64,000 nucleotides of DNA. Source: a virus. Position 1 is the stretch's first letter; each line of letters begins with the position of its first letter. The translations under genes were made by a program, and so were the position numbers. Below are positions 54,154-62,875 of the stretch, in pieces. Under the pieces are notes generated by a model that ran no database searches, was not told the origin of the DNA, and saw nothing but the letters and a program-made list of their open reading frames with translations. The DNA lies in the IMG/VR virus record IMGVR_UViG_3300044797_000098, positions 342,471 through 406,470 of that record; one strand, given 5' to 3'.

Positions 54154-54435
54154 CTATTGCCTACACGACGGGAAACACGAAACATTCTTTGTCTCACCAC
54201 TAATTCTATCCACAACCACAACACATATTACACCATCGACACCACGAGGGACCGACAACACTTGGAACCTGTCATCATATTTCAATTCTGGTGAGACAAC
54301 AATCCTTTGTCCAGTCGAAGGTATAATAGCATTTCCAACTTGCCTATCATCATTTGATGACCACATTGCTGCAATAGCAAACACCGCACAACATATAACT
54401 CCAACCGCAATCAATAATCTAACAACTGGTTCCAT
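54154..54435 (-). CDS. Signal-anchored small protein, 93 aa
   Basis: MEPVVRLLIAVGVICCAVFAIAAMW span, then a strand-rich periplasmic part with GQRIVVSPELKYDDRFQVL and two Cys at the end. Function unknown. Confidence 0.65.
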   Translation of the reverse strand: MEPVVRLLIAVGVICCAVFAIAAMWSSNDDRQVGNAIIPSTGQRIVVSPELKYDDRFQVLSVPRGVDGVICVVVVDRISGETKNVSCFPSCRQ

Positions 54436-54449
54436 ACAATCATATCTAA

Positions 54450-54908
54450 TTATTCCAAGTCTTTCAACACCTTACATGACAAACATTGAAACTTATTTTC
54501 GGGCAGATTAGGATCACCATGAGGCGCTGGAAGATTACAACCAATACACTTTCTATTTGGTGAAACAACTATCTCTTTTTTCAATTTCACTAATGTATCA
54601 CGACTAACCCATTCATAAAACATATAATCAGATGCGTTGCTTGCCATTGTATATCTTCTGGTATCAGATTTCCATTTATCAGCAGCGTTCTTAACGGGAT
54701 TTCCACTTATACCTCTTAAACCTAAGGCTTCATTAGAATGCCACCCAATACACATTTCATCAGAATAAAACTTACCAATTATATCAACTTCAACTTCATC
54801 TTCATCAAGAACAATATCACGAATAATATCTGATACCACGATATTTCCTTTGCTCTTTCTAATAAGAACTGTATCTCCTAATTGACAATGTGATATACTT
54901 ACAAACAT
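54450..54908 (-). CDS. LPAPH zinc-finger family protein, 152 aa (copy 2)
   Basis: N-terminal half beta-rich (CQLGDTVLIRKSKGNIVV), then FYEWVSRDTLVKLKKEIVVSPNRKCIGCNLPAPHGDPN-type finger and FQCLSCKVLKDLE. Shares the finger and the YxWVSxD segment with 57402. Confidence 0.75.
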   Translation of the reverse strand: MFVSISHCQLGDTVLIRKSKGNIVVSDIIRDIVLDEDEVEVDIIGKFYSDEMCIGWHSNEALGLRGISGNPVKNAADKWKSDTRRYTMASNASDYMFYEWVSRDTLVKLKKEIVVSPNRKCIGCNLPAPHGDPNLPENKFQCLSCKVLKDLE

Positions 54909-54928
54909 TCTAATAATTCCTCATATTT

Positions 54929-56137
54929 ATGATGGACTTCACTTATCTTCTCAAAACTGCTAATGATTTCAGGAAACTTGCGGAAGAACCATATTCCAAG
55001 ATTTTCGGCGATGATTTGTTATCATACATTCTATCAGCAATAACTCCGGGCAGATTTAAAAGGGAAGAGTTTTCCAGTTATATACAAACCAATCGAACGA
55101 TGCTTAACCAGATGAAAGGCGCCATTGCTTGGAAAGGTAAAAACGAAAAAGGCGAACTTCAAGGAATAGATAGGAACAATAATTTCATTCTACTATCAAA
55201 ACAACCTAATCCGCCAAAAGATTACGATACAAGATCAATGTCATTGTTGAAAGGCGTTGGTGCCATTCCCACATTGTATTTATACACAATGAAAGAGCAC
55301 GAATACAAACCAAAAGATATAGATTATCCAAAAGAACTCGGACATTACTCATTCATAATGCAAGCGTTTTTAGAGATGTTTCCTTGGTTAAAAACCGAAA
55401 GCAACACCGAATATAAGAACAACATATTGGAGTTCGTGGAAACGAATAAGGCTAAAATAGATCGCTTACGAAGACAATTTGATTACGAACCAACATATAT
55501 GAGTTCGGGATCATCTGGCTCGACATTCGCTGTTGGTCAGCATAGGATACTAAAATTGTTCAAGGATCATTCAGAATATCAAGCAGCACAAGCAGCAATG
55601 GGAAGGGTATTCAAGGGTCATGGGATGGGGAAAACGGAAGCATATATTGATGATGCTGGAATGCTTGGAACATTCTATGACAATATCGTGTATTACTACA
55701 TACAAGAAAGAATGGTAGCATTGAATGCATTATTTGCCGATGATATGGATACCGGTGGATATATGGGAGAGATATTATGGGACATTAAGGAATTGTTCCA
55801 AAAGAACAAGCCTATATTAGAACGATTGCGCAAGATGGTTAATCATCCAAGAGCATTGGACGCAGTTAGAATGATTGCAAACCGAATGGCAGACAAGGTA
55901 AAATCAACAAGCGGTCAGAAAATTGAGCACATTGGCAATGCAATGAATGAACGCGTTGGAATAAGAAAAGATTGGCTCAATGTATTGATTGAGGATATGA
56001 TCACAAAATACATAACCGGTAGAACCGATCTGCATGCTGGCAATCTCGGAATAAGTAATCGAGGTGGTGGAAGCGTGATCTATTTTGATAGCGCATTCAG
56101 AGAAGGTAAAAATAGATCTGATATGATCAACGTTTAA
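54929..56137 (+). CDS. Protein-kinase-like fold protein, 402 aa
   Basis: A glycine-rich loop (MSSGSSGSTFAVGQ) near residue 193, HRILKLFKD with the candidate ATP-binding Lys, then far downstream the catalytic-loop-like TGRTDLHAGNLGI and the metal-binding YFDSAF near the C-terminus. The D-(x)n-N and D motifs match the kinase/aminoglycoside phosphotransferase fold. N-terminal 190 residues are helical and unrelated. Could phosphorylate host or phage proteins. It is on the plus strand, unlike its neighbours. Confidence 0.6.
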   Translation: MMDFTYLLKTANDFRKLAEEPYSKIFGDDLLSYILSAITPGRFKREEFSSYIQTNRTMLNQMKGAIAWKGKNEKGELQGIDRNNNFILLSKQPNPPKDYDTRSMSLLKGVGAIPTLYLYTMKEHEYKPKDIDYPKELGHYSFIMQAFLEMFPWLKTESNTEYKNNILEFVETNKAKIDRLRRQFDYEPTYMSSGSSGSTFAVGQHRILKLFKDHSEYQAAQAAMGRVFKGHGMGKTEAYIDDAGMLGTFYDNIVYYYIQERMVALNALFADDMDTGGYMGEILWDIKELFQKNKPILERLRKMVNHPRALDAVRMIANRMADKVKSTSGQKIEHIGNAMNERVGIRKDWLNVLIEDMITKYITGRTDLHAGNLGISNRGGGSVIYFDSAFREGKNRSDMINV

Positions 56138-56700
56138 CGATGTCCGCCTCCGTGGCCACCGCCACCATGCCCACCACCGCCAGCATGACCACCATTGCCA
56201 GCATGTGGAGCACCAGAGTGTTGTTGTGGTGCAGTGTGTTGCTGAGGCGCGGAGTGCTGTGGTGCTGAATAATGTTGAGATTGAACATGTTGTGCGTGAT
56301 TGAACGATTGAGGATGATATCCATTACCATTCCTTGCCCAGCCGTGTTGTTCATGCCAACCGCGTTCATGATAATATGAGCCGTAATGATCGTGATACCC
56401 AGCCCAATATCCATGATGATAATAACCGCCATACCAATAACCATATGGTGAGATCCAAGAATGAAAATACCAATCATAATATACATAACCACCATTTACC
56501 ACATAATAATTACTACATACTTCTCTTTCACCCCACTGATCAACGATAACTATACATCCATATTGTGATATGCCAGTCGGGAATACTTCCGCCCCAACAT
56601 TTCCTTCAGCAACAACGCCTTCTTGTGCCTGCACTGTTGCAGCACAACCAGTCATTGCTAATCCGGTTGCCAACACCAATCCTAATAGCATTTTTTTCAT
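56134..56700 (-). CDS. His/Gly/Tyr-rich lipoprotein, 188 aa
   Basis: Start MKKMLLGLVLATGLAMTGC has GGAG 7 nt upstream and a lipobox ending in Cys. A central aromatic part (YYDWYFHSWISPYGYWYGGYYHHGYW) and a C-terminal low-complexity run of QHSAPQ repeats and GGGHGGGHGG. Likely exported and membrane-anchored; the His-rich tail could bind metals. Rare in phages. Confidence 0.75.
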   Translation of the reverse strand: MKKMLLGLVLATGLAMTGCAATVQAQEGVVAEGNVGAEVFPTGISQYGCIVIVDQWGEREVCSNYYVVNGGYVYYDWYFHSWISPYGYWYGGYYHHGYWAGYHDHYGSYYHERGWHEQHGWARNGNGYHPQSFNHAQHVQSQHYSAPQHSAPQQHTAPQQHSGAPHAGNGGHAGGGGHGGGGHGGGHR

Positions 56701-56717
56701 GTTCATTCTCCTTTTAT

Positions 56718-56945
56718 TCAATGTGTATTTTCACCAGCGATTGAGCAATCCATACAATCACAACTCTTATAGTTTTCTATTTCTACTACAATACCTAAAT
56801 AAGCACCATCCATATCCCAACATTCTTGACCAACGATCATATCATTTGCAATGGCAAAATTACCATGAATAAGCATAACTTTCCTATTAGGCGTTAGCCA
56901 TCGTTCGTGATTATTGGTTGAGTTGGATATCTTGATTAATTTCAT
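56718..56945 (-). CDS. Small unknown protein, 75 aa
   Basis: MKLIKISNSTNNHERWLTPNRKVMLIHG start; CDCMDC near the C-terminus. Function unknown. Confidence 0.65.
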   Translation of the reverse strand: MKLIKISNSTNNHERWLTPNRKVMLIHGNFAIANDMIVGQECWDMDGAYLGIVVEIENYKSCDCMDCSIAGENTH

Positions 56946-57405
56946 CTATCACCTTACACGATATGCATACGAAGTTATTCCCATTATTTGGTTGAGCATG
57001 CGGTGCTGGCAGATCACATCCAATACATTTTTGATCTGGATGCAATATAATGCTTTTCGTTATATGTTTAACCATCACATGACAAGGTATCCAAACGCAA
57101 TAATCACATTGATCATATAACGCTGCGTTCTCTGCCACGAGATATTCATCTGAATATTTGCCCCAATCTGTTAAATAATTGGAATAAAATGTCTGCATAT
57201 CATATGATGATTTTTTTACATTACTACGACTAAAAGCAACGCACCTACCTAAATTAGAACCGCCTGTATATATGGCAACAACATCACCTTCCATATAATA
57301 GCGTCTTATATCCACACCCCAAGAGGAAACTCTATGACCCTCATAATAACAAAACTTAATGCGCTCACCAATATCAACTGTGCCCATAGAAACAATATCG
57401 CTCAT
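56911..57405 (-). CDS. LPAPH zinc-finger family protein, 164 aa (copy 3)
   Basis: A strand-rich N-terminal half, then CDYCVWIPCHVMVKHI and the C-terminal finger CIGCDLPAPHAQPN-(x)n-FVCISCKVIDEI. Confidence 0.75.
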   Translation of the reverse strand: MSDIVSMGTVDIGERIKFCYYEGHRVSSWGVDIRRYYMEGDVVAIYTGGSNLGRCVAFSRSNVKKSSYDMQTFYSNYLTDWGKYSDEYLVAENAALYDQCDYCVWIPCHVMVKHITKSIILHPDQKCIGCDLPAPHAQPNNGNNFVCISCKVIDEINQDIQLNQ

Positions 57406-57833
57406 TGCAGTTCCCTCAATACTTTACATGATATACATTGAAACTTATTATCTTTTGTATTAGATTTCGCATGAGGTGCTGGCAGATCACATCCAATACA
57501 TTTTTGATCTGGTGATATAATCATATCAATAATTTGGACAATAAAATCTGGTGTAACCCATTTGTAATATCTAAACTCTTTGTAAGATGGAATCATTTCA
57601 TAATTATCAGAAACAGTCCATCTGTGACTATGAGACGGAATATCTCTTTGACCAAAATGCTTATATCCCTTCCACGCAATACATCTCTCACCTGTTCGAG
57701 TATAATTACCAATGATCCGAACATTCAATTCTGTAATTGGTGCTGAATAATTGATGGGGACAATACAGTCATTATATACACCGACAAGCACGTCCGTATC
57801 GAGTGCTACATCTTTTATTTGGACATGAGACAT
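57402..57833 (-). CDS. LPAPH zinc-finger family protein, 143 aa (copy 4)
   Basis: VALDTDVLVGVYNDCIVPINYSAPITE, FRYYKWVTPDFIVQIIDMIISPDQ and the finger CIGCDLPAPHAKSN-(x)n-FQCISCKVLRELQ. Tandem neighbour of copy 3. Confidence 0.75.
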   Translation of the reverse strand: MSHVQIKDVALDTDVLVGVYNDCIVPINYSAPITELNVRIIGNYTRTGERCIAWKGYKHFGQRDIPSHSHRWTVSDNYEMIPSYKEFRYYKWVTPDFIVQIIDMIISPDQKCIGCDLPAPHAKSNTKDNKFQCISCKVLRELQ

Positions 57834-57983
57834 TTATAGCACCGGGATTACAAGATAGTAATCATCTGATTGTGTATCAATGATGTGAGATACATGCGTC
57901 ATATACAATCTCGCATAGACCCATGCTTCATGAAAGAGGTCAAAATTGTCAATGAGTTTTCCACGGCAGACGAGTTTATACAT
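57834..57983 (-). CDS. Small unknown protein, 49 aa, leaderless
   Basis: The start MYKLVCRGKLIDNFDLF lies 6 nt after the -10 of the promoter at 57990; a longer frame would run through the promoter. Ends SDDYYLVIPVL. Confidence 0.65.
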   Translation of the reverse strand: MYKLVCRGKLIDNFDLFHEAWVYARLYMTHVSHIIDTQSDDYYLVIPVL

Positions 57984-57989
57984 GTGAGT

Positions 57990-58018
57990 AATATAGCCAC
58001 GAATGAGTGGCTTGTCAA
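57990..58018 (-). promoter_or_regulatory. Sigma70-type promoter, leaderless arrangement
   Basis: Minus strand -35 TTGACA (58013-58018), 17-bp spacer, -10 TATATT (57990-57995), then 6 nt to an ATG. Confidence 0.75.
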
Positions 58019-58069
58019 TGTCGGACGATGTGGGATACGGATGAATTGGTATTATGTTAGGAGAATAAT

Positions 58070-58783
58070 ATGCACATAGCACTAATTTCACAATCAACAC
58101 TTGTAAGTAATACGGATGCTAAAACAATAGCAGACGCTTGCCAAGCACAACTAACGAACGATTTTCTTCCCGCATGGAATATGAAAGAGGCATTTTGTGC
58201 ATTCTATCCGGATAAGAGTGTGATACCAAGTAATTATTGGGTGGTCAATTTGCTTGATAACCCAACACAAGCAGGGGCATTAGGATACCATAGCGTTGAT
58301 AATGATGAAATAGATGCATTCGTATTTGCTCAACCAACATTAAGTAATGGTGGTGTTGTCCTATACGATATGACTAATCCTCAAAATGTTAGCGTTGCAA
58401 GCGTTGTTTCTCATGAGATACTCGAGATGGCTGGTGATATGTATGCTAACACATATTGTGATTTTGGAAACAAGAGTTTTGCACTTGAAGCATGCGACGC
58501 AGTTCAGGGGAATAGTTATATTGTTTCTGTTGATGGCAAGAATGTTTCAGTATCAGACTTCGTTTATATGTCATATTTTGATCCGCAAGCAACTATAAGT
58601 GATAGACCATTCAATCATCTAAATACACTGACTGCGCCGTTTAGTATTGCACCTGGCGGGTATCAGATTGTAAGGGCCTCTGGTCCGGGTTCTGAAACAC
58701 AGGTCTTTGGTGATGCTATGCCAGAATGGGTAAAAGAAACCAAGAAAACTGCTTTTGCTCGTTTTGCATTAAGGACTAAATAA
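58070..58783 (+). CDS. Metallopeptidase-like protein (HEILE motif), 237 aa
   Basis: SVVSHEILEMAGDMYANTYCD carries the HE motif and downstream Asp seen in a phage/actinobacterial family of putative zinc proteases (HEVLE-x-x-x-D). The N-terminal YPDKSVIPSNYWVVNLLDNP and the Asp-rich C-terminal region fit that family's length. AGGAG before the ATG. Active-site role unproven; it could bind peptide or cell-wall stem peptides. Confidence 0.6.
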   Translation: MHIALISQSTLVSNTDAKTIADACQAQLTNDFLPAWNMKEAFCAFYPDKSVIPSNYWVVNLLDNPTQAGALGYHSVDNDEIDAFVFAQPTLSNGGVVLYDMTNPQNVSVASVVSHEILEMAGDMYANTYCDFGNKSFALEACDAVQGNSYIVSVDGKNVSVSDFVYMSYFDPQATISDRPFNHLNTLTAPFSIAPGGYQIVRASGPGSETQVFGDAMPEWVKETKKTAFARFALRTK

Positions 58784-58803
58784 CAATCACATTAAATAGA
58801 AAA

Positions 58804-58829
58804 AGAGGAATGGATCTCTCCATTCCTCT
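58804..58829. terminator. Bidirectional terminator between convergent genes
   Basis: AGAGGAATGGA-TCTC-TCCATTCCTCT is a perfect 11-bp hairpin between the plus-strand 58783 stop and the minus-strand 58860 stop, with an A-run on one side. Confidence 0.75.
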
Positions 58830-58859
58830 CCTTCATTTACTACCGCTTTTCTTTACTTA

Positions 58860-59885
58860 TTACTGTTGTTGTGATACTTTCACGAGACGGACAACAATCG
58901 TATCAACTCGACGATTGCTTGCATCGTTTGGCTCACCCGTTGCACCGAATGCAACTGGATGTAGTGATGCAGCATCAACGCCTTGTGTGCCAAGGAAGTT
59001 TGCTACTGCATGAGCGCGATTGTTTGCGAGCACGAGATTTGCCGTGCTATCACCTTCTGCACTTGCATAACCTTCGACAACCAACATAAAACCTGCTGGA
59101 AGTTCTTTGAAGTCTGTTGCAAGTGATGTTAGCGCTGTTTGTGCTTCTGCACTAACAACGAAACTGCCCTTGTCGAATTGAACTGATGGTAGAACCAATA
59201 GTGCCGAACCATCTTGAACTGTATTGACTGGAACTGGAACTGCAACTTGTTGCATGACTGTGTGCTCTTGAACAACTGTTCGTGTTTGAACAACTGGTGC
59301 AACTGCAACATGCTTTGATGGGAAGTCGAATGACATGCTTACACCAGCAGTGCCGATGCTTGGATCTTCACGATTGAGTAGTGGTGTTTGCTTGTTTGCA
59401 GCGTTGTATGTATCGAGAACTTTGTCCCAACCAACATATACTCCGAGCCAAGATGAATGCTCTTGATTGAGAGCAAAATTAACACCAACTTGTGTCATGA
59501 ATGCTGGGTTCCAGATTGTGCCTTGTTTTCCGGCGCCCAATGAACCTTGAATGTATGGATACCAGCCAGCGTTATGATTGCCTTGGACACGAACTGTGCC
59601 ATCGAATTGCCATAGTGTGGATTCTTCGGTGTTTGGTGCCGAACGCGGTAGATATACGGATGATACTGTTGGTCCAATTGCAACGTTTGGAACGATTGCG
59701 AATAGGCCATCTACTTCACCTTGCGCACCGATATTAAAGGTGTTGCGATTTACGACGTCTGCATTGGGGGCTCGTAGATTTAATGCTGGGCCACCCTGCG
59801 CATTAAGTGTGAAATCTTCTGCGGAAGCAAAAGATGTAATTGATGCAAGTGCTAATGTTGCAAGAACTGTTAATGTTTTCTTCAT
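58860..59885 (-). CDS. Exported OmpA-C-like peptidoglycan-binding protein, 341 aa
   Basis: Start MKKTLTVLATLALASITSFASA is a Sec signal peptide. A barrel-like or beta-rich region follows (residues 25-210), then a Val/Gln linker and an OmpA C-terminal domain with VQFDKGSFVVSAEAQTALTSLA, VEGYASAEGDSTANLVLANNRAHAVANFL and SNRRVDTIVVRLV. This domain binds diaminopimelate in the Gram-negative cell wall. Base composition is more balanced than its neighbours, hinting at transfer from a host. It may alter the host surface (superinfection exclusion) or be a virion component. Confidence 0.85.
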   Translation of the reverse strand: MKKTLTVLATLALASITSFASAEDFTLNAQGGPALNLRAPNADVVNRNTFNIGAQGEVDGLFAIVPNVAIGPTVSSVYLPRSAPNTEESTLWQFDGTVRVQGNHNAGWYPYIQGSLGAGKQGTIWNPAFMTQVGVNFALNQEHSSWLGVYVGWDKVLDTYNAANKQTPLLNREDPSIGTAGVSMSFDFPSKHVAVAPVVQTRTVVQEHTVMQQVAVPVPVNTVQDGSALLVLPSVQFDKGSFVVSAEAQTALTSLATDFKELPAGFMLVVEGYASAEGDSTANLVLANNRAHAVANFLGTQGVDAASLHPVAFGATGEPNDASNRRVDTIVVRLVKVSQQQ

Positions 59886-59948
59886 TGTGTTTTTCTTTCT
59901 TTGTTTTAGGTTAGTTAATTCAGAATAAGTTTCTACTCTGCCCGACAC

Positions 59949-59977
59949 AATGTAAGGCTGAGTCGGCGGGTTGTCAA
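59949..59977 (-). promoter_or_regulatory. Sigma70-type promoter of the OmpA-like gene
   Basis: Minus strand -35 TTGACA (59972-59977), 17-bp spacer, -10 TACATT (59949-59954); leader of about 55 nt. Confidence 0.75.
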
Positions 59978-59994
59978 GACCTGCCTGTAATTAT

Positions 59995-61374
59995 TTACAC
60001 TATCGCTCTTTTACGAATGTTTTCGAGAGTATCATCCACCAATAACTCTCCGTTCTCATATACGGTTCGCATTACTGATAACGGACATTGAATATCATTA
60101 TCAGTCAATCTAATTGTTTCAAGTTTTCCATTACGATTAATTAGATCAAGACGACCTGCTTTGCTTCGTTTTCCATGATCTGTAATTGGATCTTTGAAAA
60201 CATCAACTTGCTTGCCATCAACAATAGCGCTACTACATTTCATAGCGAACTTATTGGTATCACGGTTATGTTGCTGCAATAACGCACCACCCATACCGAA
60301 TGCAACATTAGATGCGCTATAACCATTAGCGAGCAACTTTTCAAGAATGATAGCAATCATTCCTTCATTAATACCATCACCCTGAATAATACGAACATGA
60401 TTCAACACACGATATCCTTTTGTATTGATTGTATGTCCAAAAGATTCATCGAGTAATTGCGCTGTTTTCAAAACAACATCGGGAGGATGACCGGAGTCTG
60501 GACGAATAATAACCGTTGCTCCGCTATCAATAACTTCGCCTTTCAACTCGCTACCCCAATACTTACTGATAGCATTCCATAAATCATAACTATCACTAAC
60601 CACCGCTACAAGAGCACCGGGCTTCGCGAACTGTTTTAGCATATTACGATATGCATCACACTCTCTATCTCTACCCCAACTTGTAATTGATGAATGTTCT
60701 GCTGCCGAGATAGAGAATGCTGACATATCTATATGATAGAAATCATTAGCACATAAAACACCTACATCTGTATCACTTCCCATGAAGTTAACCAAGTGTG
60801 ATGCTCCACCAATCATTGCTGATTCTTGACTGGATACACCCCGACTCCCAAAATCATGTAGTTTGAATGGTAATTCTGCTTCTGTATTATCTGCTGATTT
60901 ATCGAGAGCAGCCTTGATTAGTTTCTTGATTCTCCAACTGATTGTCGCAACATTGGTCGGATACCACACGCGAAGCAACGAGGTCTCAATCCAAGAATAA
61001 ATCCAAGGAACTTTCGTATCTGTTAATTCAACTGTAATCAGTGCATTGTGCGATGGAACAACTGTTCCTTCTGGAACCGCACGAATGCGAACTGGAATCT
61101 TACCACCAAGATCTTTGGCGATATACATCCATCCATCGTAATTGAATACTCCCATATGAGCCTTGAAAAACTTATTGGCTCGCTCGACTTCATCAACTGT
61201 GATACGATGAGTTAGGTATTCTTTGAGATAGTATTGCAATCCGAAGAATACTGTTTCTGGATGCTCACCTCCACGTGATTCAACATAACCGAATAGGCTT
61301 GTTGTATTAGGAGGATATTGTAAATAGTGGCTTGATTTATAACTGTCTGTGTCGAATATAATGCTGTATTTCAT
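59995..61374 (-). CDS. nampt: Nicotinamide phosphoribosyltransferase (NAMPT), 459 aa
   Basis: Converts nicotinamide and PRPP to NMN. Characteristic segments: DTDSYKSSHYLQYP at the start, GYVESRGG, LHDFGSRGVSSQESAMIGGASHLVNFMGSDT (substrate pocket), SAAEHSSITSWG (catalytic His), VSDSYDLWNAI, IRPDSGHPPDVV and FGMGGALLQQHNRDTNKFAMKCS. Length fits the family (about 460-490). Directly upstream on the same strand is NMNAT-Nudix, and both share the same GACGGAGAGTCAA ribosome-binding region. Confidence 0.95.
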   Translation of the reverse strand: MKYSIIFDTDSYKSSHYLQYPPNTTSLFGYVESRGGEHPETVFFGLQYYLKEYLTHRITVDEVERANKFFKAHMGVFNYDGWMYIAKDLGGKIPVRIRAVPEGTVVPSHNALITVELTDTKVPWIYSWIETSLLRVWYPTNVATISWRIKKLIKAALDKSADNTEAELPFKLHDFGSRGVSSQESAMIGGASHLVNFMGSDTDVGVLCANDFYHIDMSAFSISAAEHSSITSWGRDRECDAYRNMLKQFAKPGALVAVVSDSYDLWNAISKYWGSELKGEVIDSGATVIIRPDSGHPPDVVLKTAQLLDESFGHTINTKGYRVLNHVRIIQGDGINEGMIAIILEKLLANGYSASNVAFGMGGALLQQHNRDTNKFAMKCSSAIVDGKQVDVFKDPITDHGKRSKAGRLDLINRNGKLETIRLTDNDIQCPLSVMRTVYENGELLVDDTLENIRKRAIV

Positions 61375-61433
61375 TTGACTCTCCGTCTTTGTTTAATTCA
61401 ACGAACCCTCACTGGGATCGCTTACTGTTTGTT

Positions 61434-62459
61434 TCAGTTGCCATCATCGTTATTGATGAAGTTGTAAATTATATGCCAATGATCCTCAAAAAACTCTGAA
61501 CTCCTCGTATAATACTCTGCAAGAGGAAGCCAAAAGGCTTTGTCTGCGTCGGAATCACCCTTCACAAGATTCAGGGCACCAATTCCAAGATTCAATTTGA
61601 ACGCCTGAGTAATTGTTCTTCCTCTAAGTGAGCGACGAGGATGATCGAATGTTTTTTCCCCTTTAATAGCAGCGAACAATGTTCGCTTATCGAGATCGAT
61701 GCTTGTTTCTTCTTTTAGTTCTCTAATTGCTGCTTCCCTGAGAGTTTCATTCTGTTCAACGAATCCACCCGGAAGAGCAAGCAATCCTTTACCATACTTA
61801 GCACGACGTCTAACAAGTAAAATATGACCTGATTTAATTACTACTGTATCGACTGTTTGGAAGGTAGGCGGAAACGGGGCTCCCTCCCATGCCGACTTAT
61901 ATTCATTCAATTCATCAAAACTATCTTTGAGATATGAAAACTTCTTGGAACGTTTAAACTCTTCCAACCAACGAGCAACGTTCTCTGGAACGTATTGTCG
62001 ATACGAAACATCATGAGTAAAATACAATTCACGAATACCAGTGGCATGTAGTTTATGTTGCGTCTTATAGTTAATGAACTCCCAATCAGGGAATGAATCA
62101 AGGTAATAAGAAGTGATATCTGACTTATGTCCAACGAGAGCAACATGCTTAGAACGATCTGTGATATCGAGAACTTTTTGTTGAATCTCAATTAGCCAAG
62201 TGTTCTCATTGTATAGATAGTCTCGAATAGGAAGAACTATAATCCTATCTTTTTGTTCTGGGGTTAGAACTGACTCAATAATATCGTGTCGCTCTCTCGA
62301 CGAGAACGGATCACGAGGATCGGATGCTTTATCATGCGAACCAACAATAAGAATTACCTTATCACCAATGGATAGGGCAAGATTAAGAAGTTCCATGTGA
62401 GCATTATGGAATGGCTGAAAACGCCCAATAACAATCGCATATTCGTAATCTAATTTCAT
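61434..62459 (-). CDS. nadM: Bifunctional NMN adenylyltransferase / Nudix hydrolase (NadM-type), 341 aa
   Basis: Residues 1-170: NMNAT with YAIVIGRFQPFHNAHMELL (GxFxPxHxxH), GSHDKASDPRDPFSSRER and the later ATGIRELY. Residues 195-341: Nudix with GGFVEQNETLREAAIRELKEETSI (complete Nudix box). Makes NAD+ from NMN and ATP; the Nudix half cleans up ADP-ribose or related nucleotides. With NAMPT this rebuilds NAD+ from nicotinamide, a known phage counter to NAD+-depleting defences. Confidence 0.93.
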   Translation of the reverse strand: MKLDYEYAIVIGRFQPFHNAHMELLNLALSIGDKVILIVGSHDKASDPRDPFSSRERHDIIESVLTPEQKDRIIVLPIRDYLYNENTWLIEIQQKVLDITDRSKHVALVGHKSDITSYYLDSFPDWEFINYKTQHKLHATGIRELYFTHDVSYRQYVPENVARWLEEFKRSKKFSYLKDSFDELNEYKSAWEGAPFPPTFQTVDTVVIKSGHILLVRRRAKYGKGLLALPGGFVEQNETLREAAIRELKEETSIDLDKRTLFAAIKGEKTFDHPRRSLRGRTITQAFKLNLGIGALNLVKGDSDADKAFWLPLAEYYTRSSEFFEDHWHIIYNFINNDDGN

Positions 62460-62548
62460 TTTGACTCTCCGTCGTTAGTTAGAAGTAAATCCCCTCTCTG
62501 GGGATGCAAGAGAAACTACCTTGCAAGTAGATGCTGTCTTATGCCCAT

Positions 62549-62577
62549 AATGTAAGTCCCGCTGTGCAGCCTGTCAA
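62549..62577 (-). promoter_or_regulatory. Sigma70-type promoter of the NAD+ operon
   Basis: Minus strand -35 TTGACA (62572-62577), 17-bp spacer, -10 TACATT (62549-62554). A leader of about 85 nt contains CTAC/GTAG and CCCC/GGGG hairpins before the NMNAT start. Confidence 0.75.
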
Positions 62578-62596
62578 GACCCACGCCAACAAGTTT

Positions 62597-62875
62597 TCAT
62601 CTCAACAATTCACTCAATCTAATAAATCTCAATAACTCTTCATCGCTTGGACGATGGTCATAATCTTTTACCGACTCGCCTCTATACCATACACTGGCAG
62701 TGTCATACTCTCTAACAATATCTAATCCATCACATATATCATACCACCTATCGGATAGATCGTCATACAACGTATATTTATGATCTTCTTTATGACATCG
62801 TTTCCATTCCCTGTCATTGGTCAAAAGATCTTTACATATAGGACAATAATGTTCTTCGTCTAATAATTCAGACAT
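62597..62875 (-). CDS. Small zinc-binding protein, 92 aa
   Basis: Start MSELLDEEHYCPICKDLLTNDREWKRCHKEDH: a CPIC-(x)n-CHKEDH zinc site as in RING-like fingers, then an acidic helical part. Overlaps the upstream gene by 8 bp. Confidence 0.65.
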   Translation of the reverse strand: MSELLDEEHYCPICKDLLTNDREWKRCHKEDHKYTLYDDLSDRWYDICDGLDIVREYDTASVWYRGESVKDYDHRPSDEELLRFIRLSELLR

